A stretch of 64,000 bases of DNA from Microcebus murinus (Eukaryota; Chordata; Mammalia; Primates; Cheirogaleidae). A program made the position numbers and the translations under genes. The notes beneath the pieces were generated by a model, which saw nothing but the letters and a program-made list of their open reading frames with translations, was not told the origin of the DNA and did no database searches. Of the stretch, positions 47,610 through 60,300 are shown one piece after another. The DNA is taken from the NCBI RefSeq assembly GCF_040939455.1, contig NC_134124.1, positions 29,463,138 to 29,527,137 of the forward strand, written 5' to 3'. Numbering within the stretch: position 1 is the first letter of the stretch; every line of letters starts with the position of its first letter.

Positions 47610-50220
47610 GCATAAAATATAAGAATAAAATTAATTCTAAGTACATTTGAAACACAAAGAGTGCTGTCCGCATTCTGAAGACCATTTGAAGACCTAACCA
47701 GATCTAACAGACAAGGCAATTTGACTATTATGGAAATAGTGACACTTTCTATGATGATATATAGGACAGAAATGTAGTGAGGGCATACGAGAGGTATATA
47801 AAGAGAAATCAAACTCTTAGAAGTTCAGATACTGAAACTATGCTAACCAAGGGAAAGATTTCATCATGTACCAATTATGATAAAGTAGACAGTCTATATC
47901 TACTAGTTTTTGAATTGTGGGAAATATCACTTGAAAGTTCTTGGATCAAAATGCAAAATTTATTGGTGTGTAGCTTTGATTGTGACAGTGAATCAAAAAA
48001 AAACTCTTCATAGCTCTGCCCCTCGGCTCAGAAGCACTCTTCTAAGCCCTCAGGGATGAATTTGTACATCTTTAGTCAGGAGACCTATATCATCTGCCAA
48101 AATAAGATTTCCTAGGTTTACTTCTAAATATAGCTTTAGTTTGGGTAATTTGCTATAATCAATTTTGAAGAACATTTAAACTCAATTTAATGTTTATTTT
48201 CTTTGCCAATTCTTGGAGCCTGCATATATGATGACTCTCATTCAAACTAGAAGATTACACACCTATTAAATATGTACATGCAAGTAAAATCACTGTACAT
48301 CATATAAGCACAAATTTAACTCTAGAAGATGTATTGCTTTCACTGATGCATTTATTCATTTGCTGAGAGTTTTTTTTAGAGTATGCATGTATTAAATATA
48401 ACATTGGGAGAGATTCACTTTGAAAATTTCTTAATTTCCTAACAAAATAGTGCAATTATGAAAATTTCACTAATCTTATATTTACCATTGCTGGTACATT
48501 TTATACTCAGCTTTGAGATTTGTGGTAGCTTTGCAAGGGCCATATGTATTTATGAAATTGTACACTAGCTGTGTGTTTACTGATATAGGACTGCAATTAT
48601 TTTATGTTTGCCAATAGTCTTATATTTAGTAAATTTGACAAAGGTAACTTTCTGCCAAAGAATAGAAACACCAGTTGTAAAGAACTTCTTTTCAAAGCAC
48701 CTGTCAATGACAATGAAAAGTTAGGGCCAGGATTGCAAAGGTGAAGCTGAAGGTGCCTCATTTACAATGTGGATGGCCAACGTGGAACTGGGATGGGAAG
48801 GAAGCAGGTTCAGTCTCCAAAGATCAGGTTTAAGGATTGGGATGGGTGGAAGTCATGTTTACACACACTAGAGTAAAATTAGGGCATCTGTAACAAATAA
48901 AGGACAAAGGTAACAATCACTCAGAAACAGATACCGAGAGAAAGAACAAGATATAAATATAAAGTCAAGCATTATGGTTCCAAACTAGAAGACATAAGGC
49001 AGGATCTGGCTGACAGATAGGTTTGGGTGGGTCAGTTTATTTGTACATTTGTTTTTTGTTTGTTTTAAATAGGGATTAAAATTTAAATTACAAACAAATA
49101 TTTTAGATTAGAAGTTATACCACAGCATGCACATTCCTTGCTTCTCTTTATGAATCAAGGGTTCCTGAAAATACCATGTGAGCAGTTGCTGAGCCTGAGA
49201 GGTCATTACCTCTTGGAATGATCATATATTCAAGTTTGCCCAGGAAACTCCCTTTTTTACACCTATTAATCTGGCATAATTATTAATGGCACCCTTTTCT
49301 TTTTCAAAGTGTTCTCTGGCTTTAAAGATAAATGTATCACTCTCCTCTAAGGGGAGATATACACCGTTGCACAGCCCCACAGTCTCTGCCTCTCTCTAGT
49401 CTTTTACATCCAGACAATTTGAAATATTAACTTTAAATGCCTGGCTTCTAGAAGTATTTGAGTTTGTCACTCCTATTGTCAGCCAACAATTAGGAGTCAT
49501 CAATTGGAAAGTTATTGAAAGACACAATCATTTTAATGATAAAAAAAATGCAAGTCAAAATGAACAGGTTGAGCTTTAGGTTTAAAGGAGCATGACAAAC
49601 CACGGCATGAACTTCAAGGTACCTGCCACAGAGAAGAACCCAGATAAAACAGATCTGAATCTTACCCTTGTATGGTTCCCAAAGGACAAATGGAGGGAAC
49701 CGGGATCCCACAAGCCAGACAATCTGGCCTACGTACCATCCTTATTTGAATTGCACAATCTATTTTCTTTTACAACTATTTAAGTAAAGATATTTCTCAT
49801 TGAAAAATGATTTCCAGCTTGTCTTGAAAAACCATGAGACCTGGCAATTCTGAGTTCACATTCTCAAAATGGCAGCTCAGGACAGGGCTTTCTGGAGCCT
49901 GTTCGCCTTTACATGAACACATATTATCCCAGTCACCATGGTGTAAACTGGATGATTCATTCACTTACTGTACCTGCCTGGATACTGGAGACCTGTGTTT
50001 TCATCCCCTCAGAGGAGGCAGGAATCAAACCCAAGAATCACCCTCAGATTCAAAGGGATTGTTTAAAACCTGATTGAAATGGAGGGGTGGGGTTAGAAGG
50101 AAAGAGGAGCTTTTGAGGCCCACCCTTTCATACCACCGTGGACTCTATATTACTTCTAATAGTATAAATGACACATCAGCCATAAAGAAGGAATCACAAT
50201 CAAAATTTACTTTAAAAACA
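47610..50220. other. About 2.6 kb unique sequence, no gene seen
   Basis: No recognised repeat. Open frames of 62-79 codons (for example 49834-50073) have no recognisable domain. The part 48180-48640 is AT-rich but complex and could be conserved noncoding DNA. Confidence 0.35.
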
Positions 50221-50224
50221 ATTA

Positions 50225-50395
50225 TTGCTTTCCTATATTTGATCTGATGGCATGCTTCTACATGAGCATTACCTCATTTGTCTCTCACAGCAATTCTCAG
50301 GGGTACATTCTGTCATTACCCCCATTATACTGATAAGGAGTTCAGCTGCTCATGGTGGAACCAACCCCAAACCTAATCCCTCCAACATCATACTT
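50225..50395 (+). repeat. MIR SINE fragment
   Basis: Reads 'cattacctcatttgtctctc', 'acagcaattctcaggggtac' and 'cccccattatactgataagg', in MIR order. Confidence 0.7.
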
Positions 50396-50399
50396 AGAG

Positions 50400-51225
50400 A
50401 AGTTTCTACCTTATATAAAGCACTAGAGTGATTCACATAGCCTGGAATTTCTTCCTTATGGATTTTTTCTTTCTTTTTCTTAAGTAGAACGTAGGTACAA
50501 TATTTTCTCCAGTCCTCTGAGCAGTTGCACTGTTGATATAGTACTGTGTGGTAGTATTAATGGCCACAATGAAGTGAAATAGTGAGTTTGCCTCCACAAT
50601 GCCACCTAAAACACTCCAGAGACTTCTTACTGTTCCTTCTTTGGCAGAAGCTAAAGACAGTGAATTGAAATTTCTTGACTATTCCTGCCACATTGTTCTT
50701 TAACTTAAAATGACTCACCTCTGTTCAGTTTGTCACCACACCACCCCCAGCATGGATCTTGCCATCATTTCCTTTAACTTAGTATCACATTCTGTGTTAA
50801 TATATGCTCTATATTCAGCTGAACTCTTTTCTATACCCTTCATGCTGACTTATACAAAATTAATAATGTTTTACCTGCACTCTGGGTTATAAGACAAGTA
50901 TATTGTATCATATATGTGTTCTAGAAGTAAACATGGTAGCATTTGCTACCTACCTTCCCTGCTACTTTATGGAACCCACAATTAAATTGAATGACCCACA
51001 GCTGCTACAATGCAGAAGAATTGAAATATCTATTTGTTTTTCCAAGTTAGTAATAATTTTAAATTTTAAATTCTTGATTCATACAATTTGAGGAAAAATT
51101 ATGCCAGAGAAAGAAAGGCAACATCTTGGCAAGGGTTAAGAGTTTATACTGTATTACAGCTCAGGGAAATGATTTAAATTTCTATCTCACATCATTTGTT
51201 TACATACTGAACATTTGGGTTTTCT
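50400..51225. other. Unique sequence, no gene seen
   Basis: No recognised repeat or coding region. Confidence 0.4.
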
Positions 51226-51231
51226 CTGCAG

Positions 51232-51307
51232 AATCTATTCTACCACTGCTCTATCATGTGGTGGCAGCATGAGTTTGGGGCATACTGGACCCTGACTCTG
51301 GCTTCAG
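51232..51307 (+). other. Candidate 76-nt exon with splice-site context
   Basis: The acceptor is a T-rich tract and TTTCTCTGCAG ending at 51231. The donor is TTCAG followed by GTAGGC at 51308. The 76 nt are open through all 25 codons in the first frame and closed by stops in the other two. No flanking exons are identified, so product and phase are unknown. It may be a chance match. It shares plus orientation with the candidate at 18597-18642, so both could belong to one long plus-strand transcript, which is inference only. Confidence 0.28.
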
Positions 51308-51399
51308 GTAGGCCGTGACTGGTATAATTTGAACAATATAGCCCCATATCCCTCACTCAAACATTATTTATGCAATGGGCACATCTCCTAAGTTGATCA

Positions 51400-51443
51400 G
51401 AGTAAAATACAGAAATTTTACTGAGTAAAATACAGAAATTTTA
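51400..51443 (+). repeat. 21-bp exact tandem duplication, period 23
   Basis: The 21-mer starting GAGTAAAATACAGAAATTTT at 51400 recurs exactly at 51423-51443. Confidence 0.95.
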
Positions 51444-51949
51444 GTCAATTCCGAGAAGAGAAGAAGCCTCATTTTTTTTTTCTGCATAGTGTGGTTTAAC
51501 AATAGAACACGTGATACCAATGTAGCCATTGCTAATGGTATTAACAGAGATTATTCTGAACATGAAATTGACACATAGAGACAGAAAGAGCTAAAAGTTA
51601 GTGTAAACCCCTAGACTGAGGCATAGCTAAGGCCATGTTATCACAATATTACTTCTGGAGGACATAAGGCAATAAATTATTTTTTAAAACCTCACTAATA
51701 CACTTCCTAAAGGCTTAATGATCATTAGTGTTAATAAAAATATTGAGTGCCAATAAGAGATTATAATAAGTACAAAATCAAGTACAGTCCCAACAATAAA
51801 CTTGTACTCAAATATTTTCTGTCATCCTCTATCAATCCATTAATTTACATATTAAACTTAATGTGTGTAGAATACATTGACCATCTTAATATTTCTGATT
51901 TTTTTAAAAAAAGAAGAACAAGAAGAAACAAGATTAATAATTGCATTTT

Positions 51950-52140
51950 GGATCACTACTTCTCAAACTTTGTTGTAATTAAGTATTACATGGGGGGGCT
52001 TGCTGAAAATACAGATGCCCAGGATATGCCCCAGATCTACATCATCAGAAACTCTGGAGGAAAGGATCTGGCATCTCTATTTCTCAAAGCACAGCAGGTG
52101 ATTCTGAGATGCATAAAATTTGAGCATCTCTGTTCTAAGC
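51950..52140 (+). mobile_element. MER5-type hAT nonautonomous DNA transposon
   Basis: Reads 'cactacttctcaaactttgt', 'tgctgaaaatacagatgccc', 'gaaactctggaggaaaggat' and 'acagcaggtgattctgagat', the order of a MER5-group element. The open frame at 51747-52148 overlaps it and is not a gene. Confidence 0.75.
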
Positions 52141-52734
52141 TAGTATAATAACATTAGGATTTTATAGATGGGATTAAATTGTGTTTTATTAGAAGTTTGG
52201 AATACTGATTGCTGTTTGTGATACATTATTACAATTTTAGACTTATTTTTTTCTACTGTTATTCATATAGAGAGTAGCAAAGTAGATGTTCAATAAAGCT
52301 AAAAACTGAGTGATTTCCTCAACTAAAGGAATTTAGATTTAATGATGAAAAGGATAGGTAGTAAAAACTGACTTATGATCTCAACCATAGAAATGTGTCA
52401 TGACTGCCCAGTTGTGAGCCAAGCACAATTTTGCCCACATTTCACATATATTTAAACCATTTGATAATATATAACATAGTTGGCAGAGTTTCCCTGCACA
52501 CATTTATACAGAAGGAAGACATTAGATAATTTAAGTATTATGCAAATATATATTATTCCATAGGTAAATCCTTCTCATACATGGAAGGAAGGGCTGTTAA
52601 CTCATAGATGTCCCTCTCTTTTAAATTCGGAAACATTTGAACATATTCTTACACTCCAGATACATTTGAATAATTTAAACTTTTCAGAAATGATTACATT
52701 AGAATCTTTGAAAATAATCTTGCTTAGTACATGT

Positions 52735-52905
52735 AATATATATCAATATCGATTTTGAATTATGTATATATACATATAACCATAAGATTTGTACACATGT
52801 ATGATATGTGTGTATGTGTAGGTATGTGTATATATATATGTGTGTGTGCACATGCATATATACATTTACATGTACATATACAAACACACACATATTTATA
52901 ATTTT
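52735..52905. repeat. TA/TG/CA-rich alternating purine-pyrimidine tract
   Basis: Interrupted TATG, TG, TATA and CACA runs. Alternating purine-pyrimidine sequence can adopt Z-DNA, and the TG-rich and CA-rich halves can partly pair. Confidence 0.85.
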
Positions 52906-53559
52906 ATGTATAAAAAAAGAGTTGAACCTGTTCAGGTACCTAAGGAAATGTCTAACTGCCACTGCTACAGATACAACCACAAAGTTAGAAACTTTTTTTC
53001 TTCTGTAGGAATTTTGGCACTGCATCCAAAGGACCCCTTTGCAAATGTCCTCCAAGATAAGTTTGGAATAACAGATGAGACTTGAATACTTCTAGCAGGA
53101 CCACACCAGAGAAGGTGATAATTCTTCTTTATGGTACAGAGATAAAGAAGAACTTAAATTAATCCACTCAAGCATCTGAGGAGAAAACTTAGTTTCACAA
53201 GTAGTCAGATTATAGTACTGTTTTGTACCACTATACCACGAAAACAAATTTCTGTTTTCATTTTTAAACTGAAATATTACAAAAGTAAAATTCTCCCTCT
53301 CCCACAGACACACATATAATGATTATCCATGATAATTCTGTTGAGAGTACTATACAGATGCCCTTTCCAACAGAATTTTGAAAGCAAATGGACCCAGATG
53401 ATTGTTAAAAGCTTGAATCTGACTCATAGTCATGTTTCACATTCAAGAAGCCCAAGACTCCAAGACTTATGCCTTGCATTTATGGTGATCTTGAATTACA
53501 ACTGAGTAGAGATAGTATTTTTCTAGGCATTTTGTAATATATATTCTGAGTAGGAAAGA

Positions 53560-55450
53560 TGGAATAGGTCATTATTCAGAACAATTTACTCCTAGGTGAT
53601 GGATCAAAAGAATCACTGCTGAGCAATCACTCATTCCAAGCCAAGATGGGCAGCATTTGGAATACAGGTTGACAAGAAAGTCTGAAGTGACATTTGTGCC
53701 CTGCCAATGCCACCATCATCATGCGGTGCTTCTTTCTCATTTTCTTAAGGCGGTCATGGAGACTGAGCACAAAGAATAAATGACTTGAGAGAAATGAAAA
53801 AATATGTTGTCACAGTACCAAATCTGGAGCAGGATGCATAAGACAAATATGAATGTATTCATCTTGTTGGTATAATGAAAAAGGGGCTGATTCCAGAAAT
53901 TTAGAATATCATCATAATACTAGGAGATTAAAACAAGATCAAAACCAAAATTTCTGAGAAATCCAATATGAAAAAGTAGGTAATTGTGTAAAAGCAAAGT
54001 CCTATCCGAGTTAACTTTCAGGCCCCATTCTACATGAAGAACAACTTTCAGATAAGCAATCAGCTAGAACCAAGGGTTCAAATCTCGACTGGGTAGATGC
54101 AGCGCTCCTTTCCTGCCAAGTTAGATAAATTGAGTTTGGCCTGGTATATGGGCCTTTTGGGAAAGATCTTAAAACCCCATCTGTTCTATTTATTTTAAAG
54201 GCCCCATTGCAGTTTTTAAATGAGCAGACATTTATTCTGAGGCAAGTGTGCAACACCATATGAAAACTCTAGGCTGATGGCCACGGCCTTAGAGACACTC
54301 ACATTAGAACAATAACTGATATTCACCACCACCGCCACCACCATCACTGCCACCAGGACTGCCACTACCACCTTAGCAGGCTTAAAAATTAAGAAAAAAG
54401 AAAACCATCAAGCAGAAGCAAATGGAGAAGAAGAGAAAGAGCCCTTTTGGATATAATAACACATGACTAAAAATAAAAACAAACCTAAAACTATTCATAT
54501 TGCTTTGCTGTCTCATTTTATTATATTTATAAAACTCAACCTGTTAACCAGGCTGCACTTAAGAAGGGGAGACTTTAGAAGACTAAATGTTACTGCTTCT
54601 TGTGTGATTTACATCATCCCTTACTTCCTCCGCTGAGGTAGATAGTGGTGAATACATGTTTTAACCCAAACGGAGCTTCGAGGTACAATGGCACTTATAG
54701 GACACAGCTAATAATGGCTATGGCTTTTCATGACATCTCTTTGGTACGCTTCAGCATGACCTTGTCAAAGTTAAAAGCTCATAAAATTCCTATTTACTTT
54801 TTATGGCATTACAATTCTGCATAACAGTGCTTAAAACAAAAACACAGTATAATTATACTGTCAATCAAGCAGCTAAGAAAGGCATTTTCCACCAGCCTCA
54901 TACCTAGCAAACTGTAAATAATTTATAAAACCAGAAGTCATGACTAAGTGGCAGTGTTTGGGGGCTAGTTAAGCACTTGTCATAGCACCATGGTTTAAGA
55001 GTGCTGGGCAAAAAACACTGTTTACTTTTATCCTGTGAGTGTAAAATTCGCCGTTTGTGCTTGTCGTCTTTCCATTCGGGCTCTAATAAAAGTATCAAAT
55101 TGTCAATAGAAATTTGAACAGGTGTACAGTGAGAGGAATAATGATGTTTTATTCATATGCATTTCCAGCCCATTTAACTTCATCCAACAAACAACAAAAA
55201 ATATTTTCTTCATTACCTCCAATTAATGTAAATGTCAAATGTGTTGAATATATTATCACACTGATAATTTGTTGTGTTGATTGATTTGTAGAATGTTTTG
55301 GATTAAAGTAACAATTTTTCTTACTTGACTCACAATTGCATGTTGTTATCTGTCACCTCTGGATTATGTAAATAACAAATTTGTTTCTATTCGATCTAAC
55401 ACTAATTCTGGTAAACAAGATTTTCAAAGTGTCAGTGATTTCTAAGATTT
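53560..55450. other. Repeat-free unique sequence, candidate conserved noncoding region
   Basis: Nearly 1.9 kb without a recognised mobile element. The part 54700-55150 keeps scattered CpGs (around 55045-55080) in a CpG-poor region and contains TGTCAATCAAG, ATAATTATA and other homeodomain-like words. Such features occur in developmental enhancers, but function and conservation are inference. No coding frame is supported. Confidence 0.25.
54324..54372 (+). repeat. (CCA)n-like trinucleotide tract
   Basis: Imperfect CAC/CCA repeats, about 16 units with interruptions. Confidence 0.9.
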
Positions 55451-55901
55451 CCAGCTACTTCATTATTTTTAGTTATTTTATTAAATGTTAACTAGAATTT
55501 ATTAGCTCTGGAAAAAATATACATTTCCTTCACACTGATGACCTTATAACTCACTGTAGGATCCTACAGTAGAAGAATAAAATCCAAATAATTAAATTCT
55601 AGGTTTCACATCTCTCTTTTGTGTGTTAGACTCTATTTGCAACCCAAAGCCCAGCATTTGTCTCTCATAATACATTACAAAATAATCAATATATATATTA
55701 TGAACTATTTCTGTAATTAGTTTCATGTTAGCTCTTTTTTTAAACTTCTATGTCCATTATTTAATTCTCATATTAAATGCATTTAGAATCAAAAACTTGT
55801 GGCCAATTTTTAAAGGCAAGATTTAATGATATGTTTAATAGATCTCTTAGTATGATAATGAAAATTTTTAAATTTAGATATCAATATCTTTTATGTCCAT
55901 A

Positions 55902-55922
55902 TTTAAAATTACAGGTAAGTGG
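55902..55922 (+). promoter_or_regulatory. Possible recursive splice site (acceptor fused to donor)
   Basis: ACAG at 55911-55914 is followed directly by GTAAGT at 55915-55920, the zero-length-exon arrangement of ratchet splice points. The upstream pyrimidine tract is weak, which lowers confidence. Confidence 0.15.
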
Positions 55923-56079
55923 GAAATGTAGGCAATTTTCTTCATGATTCAAGAGAAAAATCTAGTTTTTTGGGGTTTTTTAATATCCTTCCATTCTCTG
56001 GCTATTTCAATTAACCTGTTTTTGTTAAGTGGGAAATAAAAAAGAGCTGAGGATCTCTGAATATATATGAGCATAGCAC

Positions 56080-56225
56080 TAAATCCTGACTCTATCACTA
56101 TGTAAGCATTCTGGAATGGTTTGGTCTCCTTATAACTTGGTTCTTTATTCTGAGAAATGGGAATAATATTTATCATGCAGGGTTCATGAGAATACCAAAT
56201 ATTTGCTCAACAACTAACAACTGTA
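56080..56225 (-). repeat. MIR SINE
   Basis: Plus strand reads 'atcctgactctatcactatg', 'tctgagaaatgggaataata' and 'gcagggttcatgagaatacc', the reversed MIR core. Confidence 0.78.
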
Positions 56226-56229
56226 TTAC

Positions 56230-57265
56230 TCAAGGAAGATAGCCATCTTATTTTTATAGGCTTTTCTTCCCCTCTCTATTTCCCCTCTCATTTCCCATGT
56301 GTAAATATCATCTAAATAAGGATACTGTACATTCTACAGAAATATAATTTTTTAAAAATGTATTCTTATATGTGTAGCTGATATGGATTACCACCTAATT
56401 CCTTGGATGAGTAAGAAATATAACATTATTTTTCAAGAGCCTAGCTTAATTTCTAATCTAAGGTTTTATGTAAATTTAAACTTAGTTGATTCCTGGTTTT
56501 CTTCCACCTTCCTCTATGGACTAGGTATAAATTCCTGGCAGCTTCTGTAGACCATTGGGATGACAAGAATGTGTAATGATAGTAGGATTTCCAGTGCTAT
56601 GAGCAAGAACTTTCCACTTCAAGTATTGTTGCATGTTTGTCATGCATATAGTTTGCATATCCACTGTCCATGCTAATGCAGTTCCATCTTCAAGGATTCT
56701 TCTGCATCAGGTCCTTCCTAGCAATGTGAATGTTGCTGTCATACCCCGTTGGGCAAGGGAAGGCAGTGAGACCCTTCCAAGTCCCCTTCAATTCCCCCTC
56801 AACACTCTATAGCATCATATTATTTCTGGTATCTTATTGACTCTTCTGAGACTCTACTCAGGAAGCAAAGCACAGGTTTCCTGTAATAGGAGATCCTACA
56901 AACTTCTCAGGAACTCTCCTCTCATGTCTCCTCAACTTGGGCCTCAGTCCACAGATCAAGGCACAAGGCTCCCTTTCTCAGGGACAATATCCATTCACTG
57001 TTAGCATGCTCTACTTCCCTCCTTTTCCCTCTATCTCTGGGAAGTGCAAGTCACTGTTTCATATTAGGTGGTGTCCAGAATGGGTTACTTCTGCCCTGCA
57101 TTTCATCTTAGTCTTCTAAGGCCTAGGCTTTTGAAATTCACAGGCCAGAATTTCCTCTTAGCTCTCTTCTACTTCCTGAGGTGTTGTTCTGTCTCTTGAA
57201 GCTATGATATAAAGTACCTAGCTTGATGAAATGGGAAAATGGTCCCACAATGTGAGGAGATAGAA
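56230..57265. other. Unique sequence, no gene seen
   Basis: No recognised repeat or coding region. Confidence 0.4.
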
Positions 57266-57267
57266 GG

Positions 57268-57270
<3 letters not shown>

Positions 57271-57346
<76 letters not shown>
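57271..57346 (+). repeat. (TA)19(GA)19 compound microsatellite
   Basis: A pure TA run at 57271-57308 is followed without interruption by a pure GA run at 57309-57346. The isoleucine/tyrosine and arginine/glutamate repeat frames over it are artefacts. Confidence 0.98.
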
Positions 57347-57349
<3 letters not shown>

Positions 57350-60300
57350 CAAACATTATCTTGCTACACAAAGTTTCAAAAGTATCCCAACAACTGCATA
57401 AGTATAAAGGAAAATTTCAAAGGAGAATAATGGAGTGAGGATAATCATTCTTTAGGAGTCATTCAGGCTACTATCCATACCTCATCCCACTTTGCTTCAG
57501 TCTAAGAATCGTGGGGCAGTAAAAGATTGGGGGTGAAATTGAGAGTTATAAGAAGTGGAGAAGCAAAGACATCAAGAAGAGAAAGCAACTGGAAAAGGCT
57601 GAGCAAATAAAGGGTCAGGTATTAAAAGAGGAATCTCTAAGCAGCAGTGCAGAAGAGAGCTCACTAAACTTAGAAGCAGACCCTGGATTTCTCACCCAGG
57701 ATGTCCTGGAATCATTACTTCACGCATCACAATACCATATGGCGACAGTTACCACTTACTTTCCATAAATACCACCAATTTGAAGAATGGACTCTAAAAT
57801 TGTAAGAAAGCTTCTAGGTTACATCAAATAAAAAATAAACATATTTAGAAACATTTAAGTACCTAGTAGCCTTCCTGTTTAATGTTAACATGCATATCCC
57901 AAGGCATGTGTACTGTATTCTCTCTCCTTGATGACACATCATGCCGATTAGGCCTAAGTTTAAGAAAAGGGCTGTTTTGTTGTTCTGTTTTTTTAAAGCA
58001 AAACTGCACAGCTGAGCTAGCAGGAAATTTTCATAGTGTGGGCAGCGGTTGGGTTGCTAAAATGAATAGCAGCTTTCAAGACGGGACAGCAGCATCAAGA
58101 TTTCAGCCTAAATGCCTTTTGTCATCAGTGTAACTATAGAAGTCTAGTCACATTTTGTGTGTCACTGACTTAGTCAATCAGGAAAGCATTCTGAACATTT
58201 AGAACCCTTATGAACAGCTTTCTCAAGGCAATATTCCTCCAAGGCATTCTAGAAATAGAGGCCAAAGTCATACCCCTACTAAGTAGTGTAACACAAGAGC
58301 ATCAAATAAAGTTTGTTCTGGTCCATATCATGAGATAGAGGATGAACTAAGAAAATTCAACTGAATGTTAAAAAAACCCTGTACACACATATACATATAT
58401 GCATGTATATACACAGACACACACAAATACACACACTTAATTGTGGGCACACAATTGAGGCTTAGTTTATATGTTGTGCTTCTTAAAATAGCACCATAAG
58501 AATATTTAATGATAGTTTACATTTTTCCTTCATTGCACACCATCATCTGTTGTTCTTTAATCCAGCCCAGCATACGGATACATCCGAGTAAATGGATTGG
58601 CTGTTATACATCATGTCTGTCATTTCTATTCATAAAATCTTTTTGACTACAAGAACTTACTTACCATTAGAAATCTTGAAATAATCAGAGATTCTGAGAA
58701 AATCATTCTTTCTGACCCTGAAATGGAAGTGGTGTGTATATTTGATATAGGTTAAAAACAACAACCAAAAGCAATTTGTCATTGAAAATAAATAGGATAA
58801 AAGGTCTCTTATAAATGAATAAGCAACAAATGCCTCCTAGTTATTGCCCAGGTTTGAGGAGCAACCAAAGACTAATCTGGAAATTGACTATTACTGTAAG
58901 TGTTCTATTATTGCCAATCAAATGGAAAATATGCAAATGCTGAAGCTATGATTTCAGTAAGCTAGCCTACAGTTGAGACTTAGCATTATATAGTATTAGA
59001 GTTGAAGTGCAGTTAGAAGACACTCTGTGGTAATAAATATTATGTTCAAAGCTTTAAGCCAGCACTTCAATAGGCTCTTGAGACCCACTATAAGATTGGC
59101 AGGCCCCAGTGGCTCCTCGCTAGAGGGCCATTCTGCCAACTCCAGAAATATTTTAGACCAAATCAGGAACTTCCCTTTGTTTTACTTTCTACCTCCAGAT
59201 TAAAAATAGCCTTAGAGATTTGCAATAAAACAAAATGGTCTTTAGAAACTGGTACTAGGTCACAACTTATTCATTAGGCCTGGGTTAAATATTCTCTGTG
59301 TGTTTATTATGATCTTTATAGTAGTCAAAATTTCCACTGAAGGAAATCAGACTAATTAGGAAATTTTCCAACAGGACAACTAAAATAAAATGAATTTAAA
59401 AGTGATCAGAATGTGGATCTAATAAGAAATATGATGATAATCACTAAAGCCAGCTCCATGCAAATTATATTTACTCATGGAGAGATTTAGAAATTATTTT
59501 TCCTGACTTGCATACCATGCTAAATATTTTAATAAAATAAATTATATGTAAGTCTGAAAAGTTAACCATGTATTGAAGAGGTTCTGTAGCCTTTTAGTAG
59601 CACAGTATTTTGCTTAATAAAGATGATAATACTTAATTGCATATTGATCTTTGGATTTTTTATATTCCGCAATCCAACCATCAATAAAAAGACATTAACC
59701 ACATACCCTATGCTTAGCATTCTGCTAGAGCTCAGGAGAAACTCATGTAAAATAAAAGTTTCACTTCTTTTGAGTTAGTTGCAATAAAATTTAGAAGGCA
59801 AGAAGTCAATTCATGGGAGAAATAAACATAAATATGTAACATGTAACAAAATAGTATATTACCTTGCATTTCAGATGAGAAAATAATTTGGAAAAATAAA
59901 GATAATATTGAGCTAAATGAGATGAAGAACATCTTCAGAAAGATGTGTGTTTAAGTAAATTAAAAAATTAAATCTTAAGAGCCATAGGTGGGAATAAAAG
60001 AATAGGTAAGACATTTGTTAAAAATCATACTTTATGGTAAACATGGTAAGGAGACCCTAAGTACTAGTTATGCTATCAATATGTTTCTCCACAATTTGTT
60101 GCCATTAGAAGAGAAGAGACCAATGTGGAATGGTGAAAAGCTGCAATTTCGTATGGTTCAACATAGAAAAAGAAAGAAAAATGAAGAAAAAGTTTAAGAA
60201 ATGTTTTCTAACAGAGCTATCAGTAAGATTTGGTATTGATTGTTATAAAGAAAAACAAATACAAAAATCATTGTAGGGTTCCAAGTTTGGGGAACTGGGT

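Noticed and set aside
51747..52148. 133-codon plus-strand frame
   Set aside because: Its second half is a MER5-type transposon and the first half is AT-rich with no protein motif.
53690..53800. Short basic open stretch on the minus strand resembling a ribosomal-protein retrocopy
   Set aside because: The resemblance covers about ten residues only. No poly-A tail, flanking duplication or wider match is visible.
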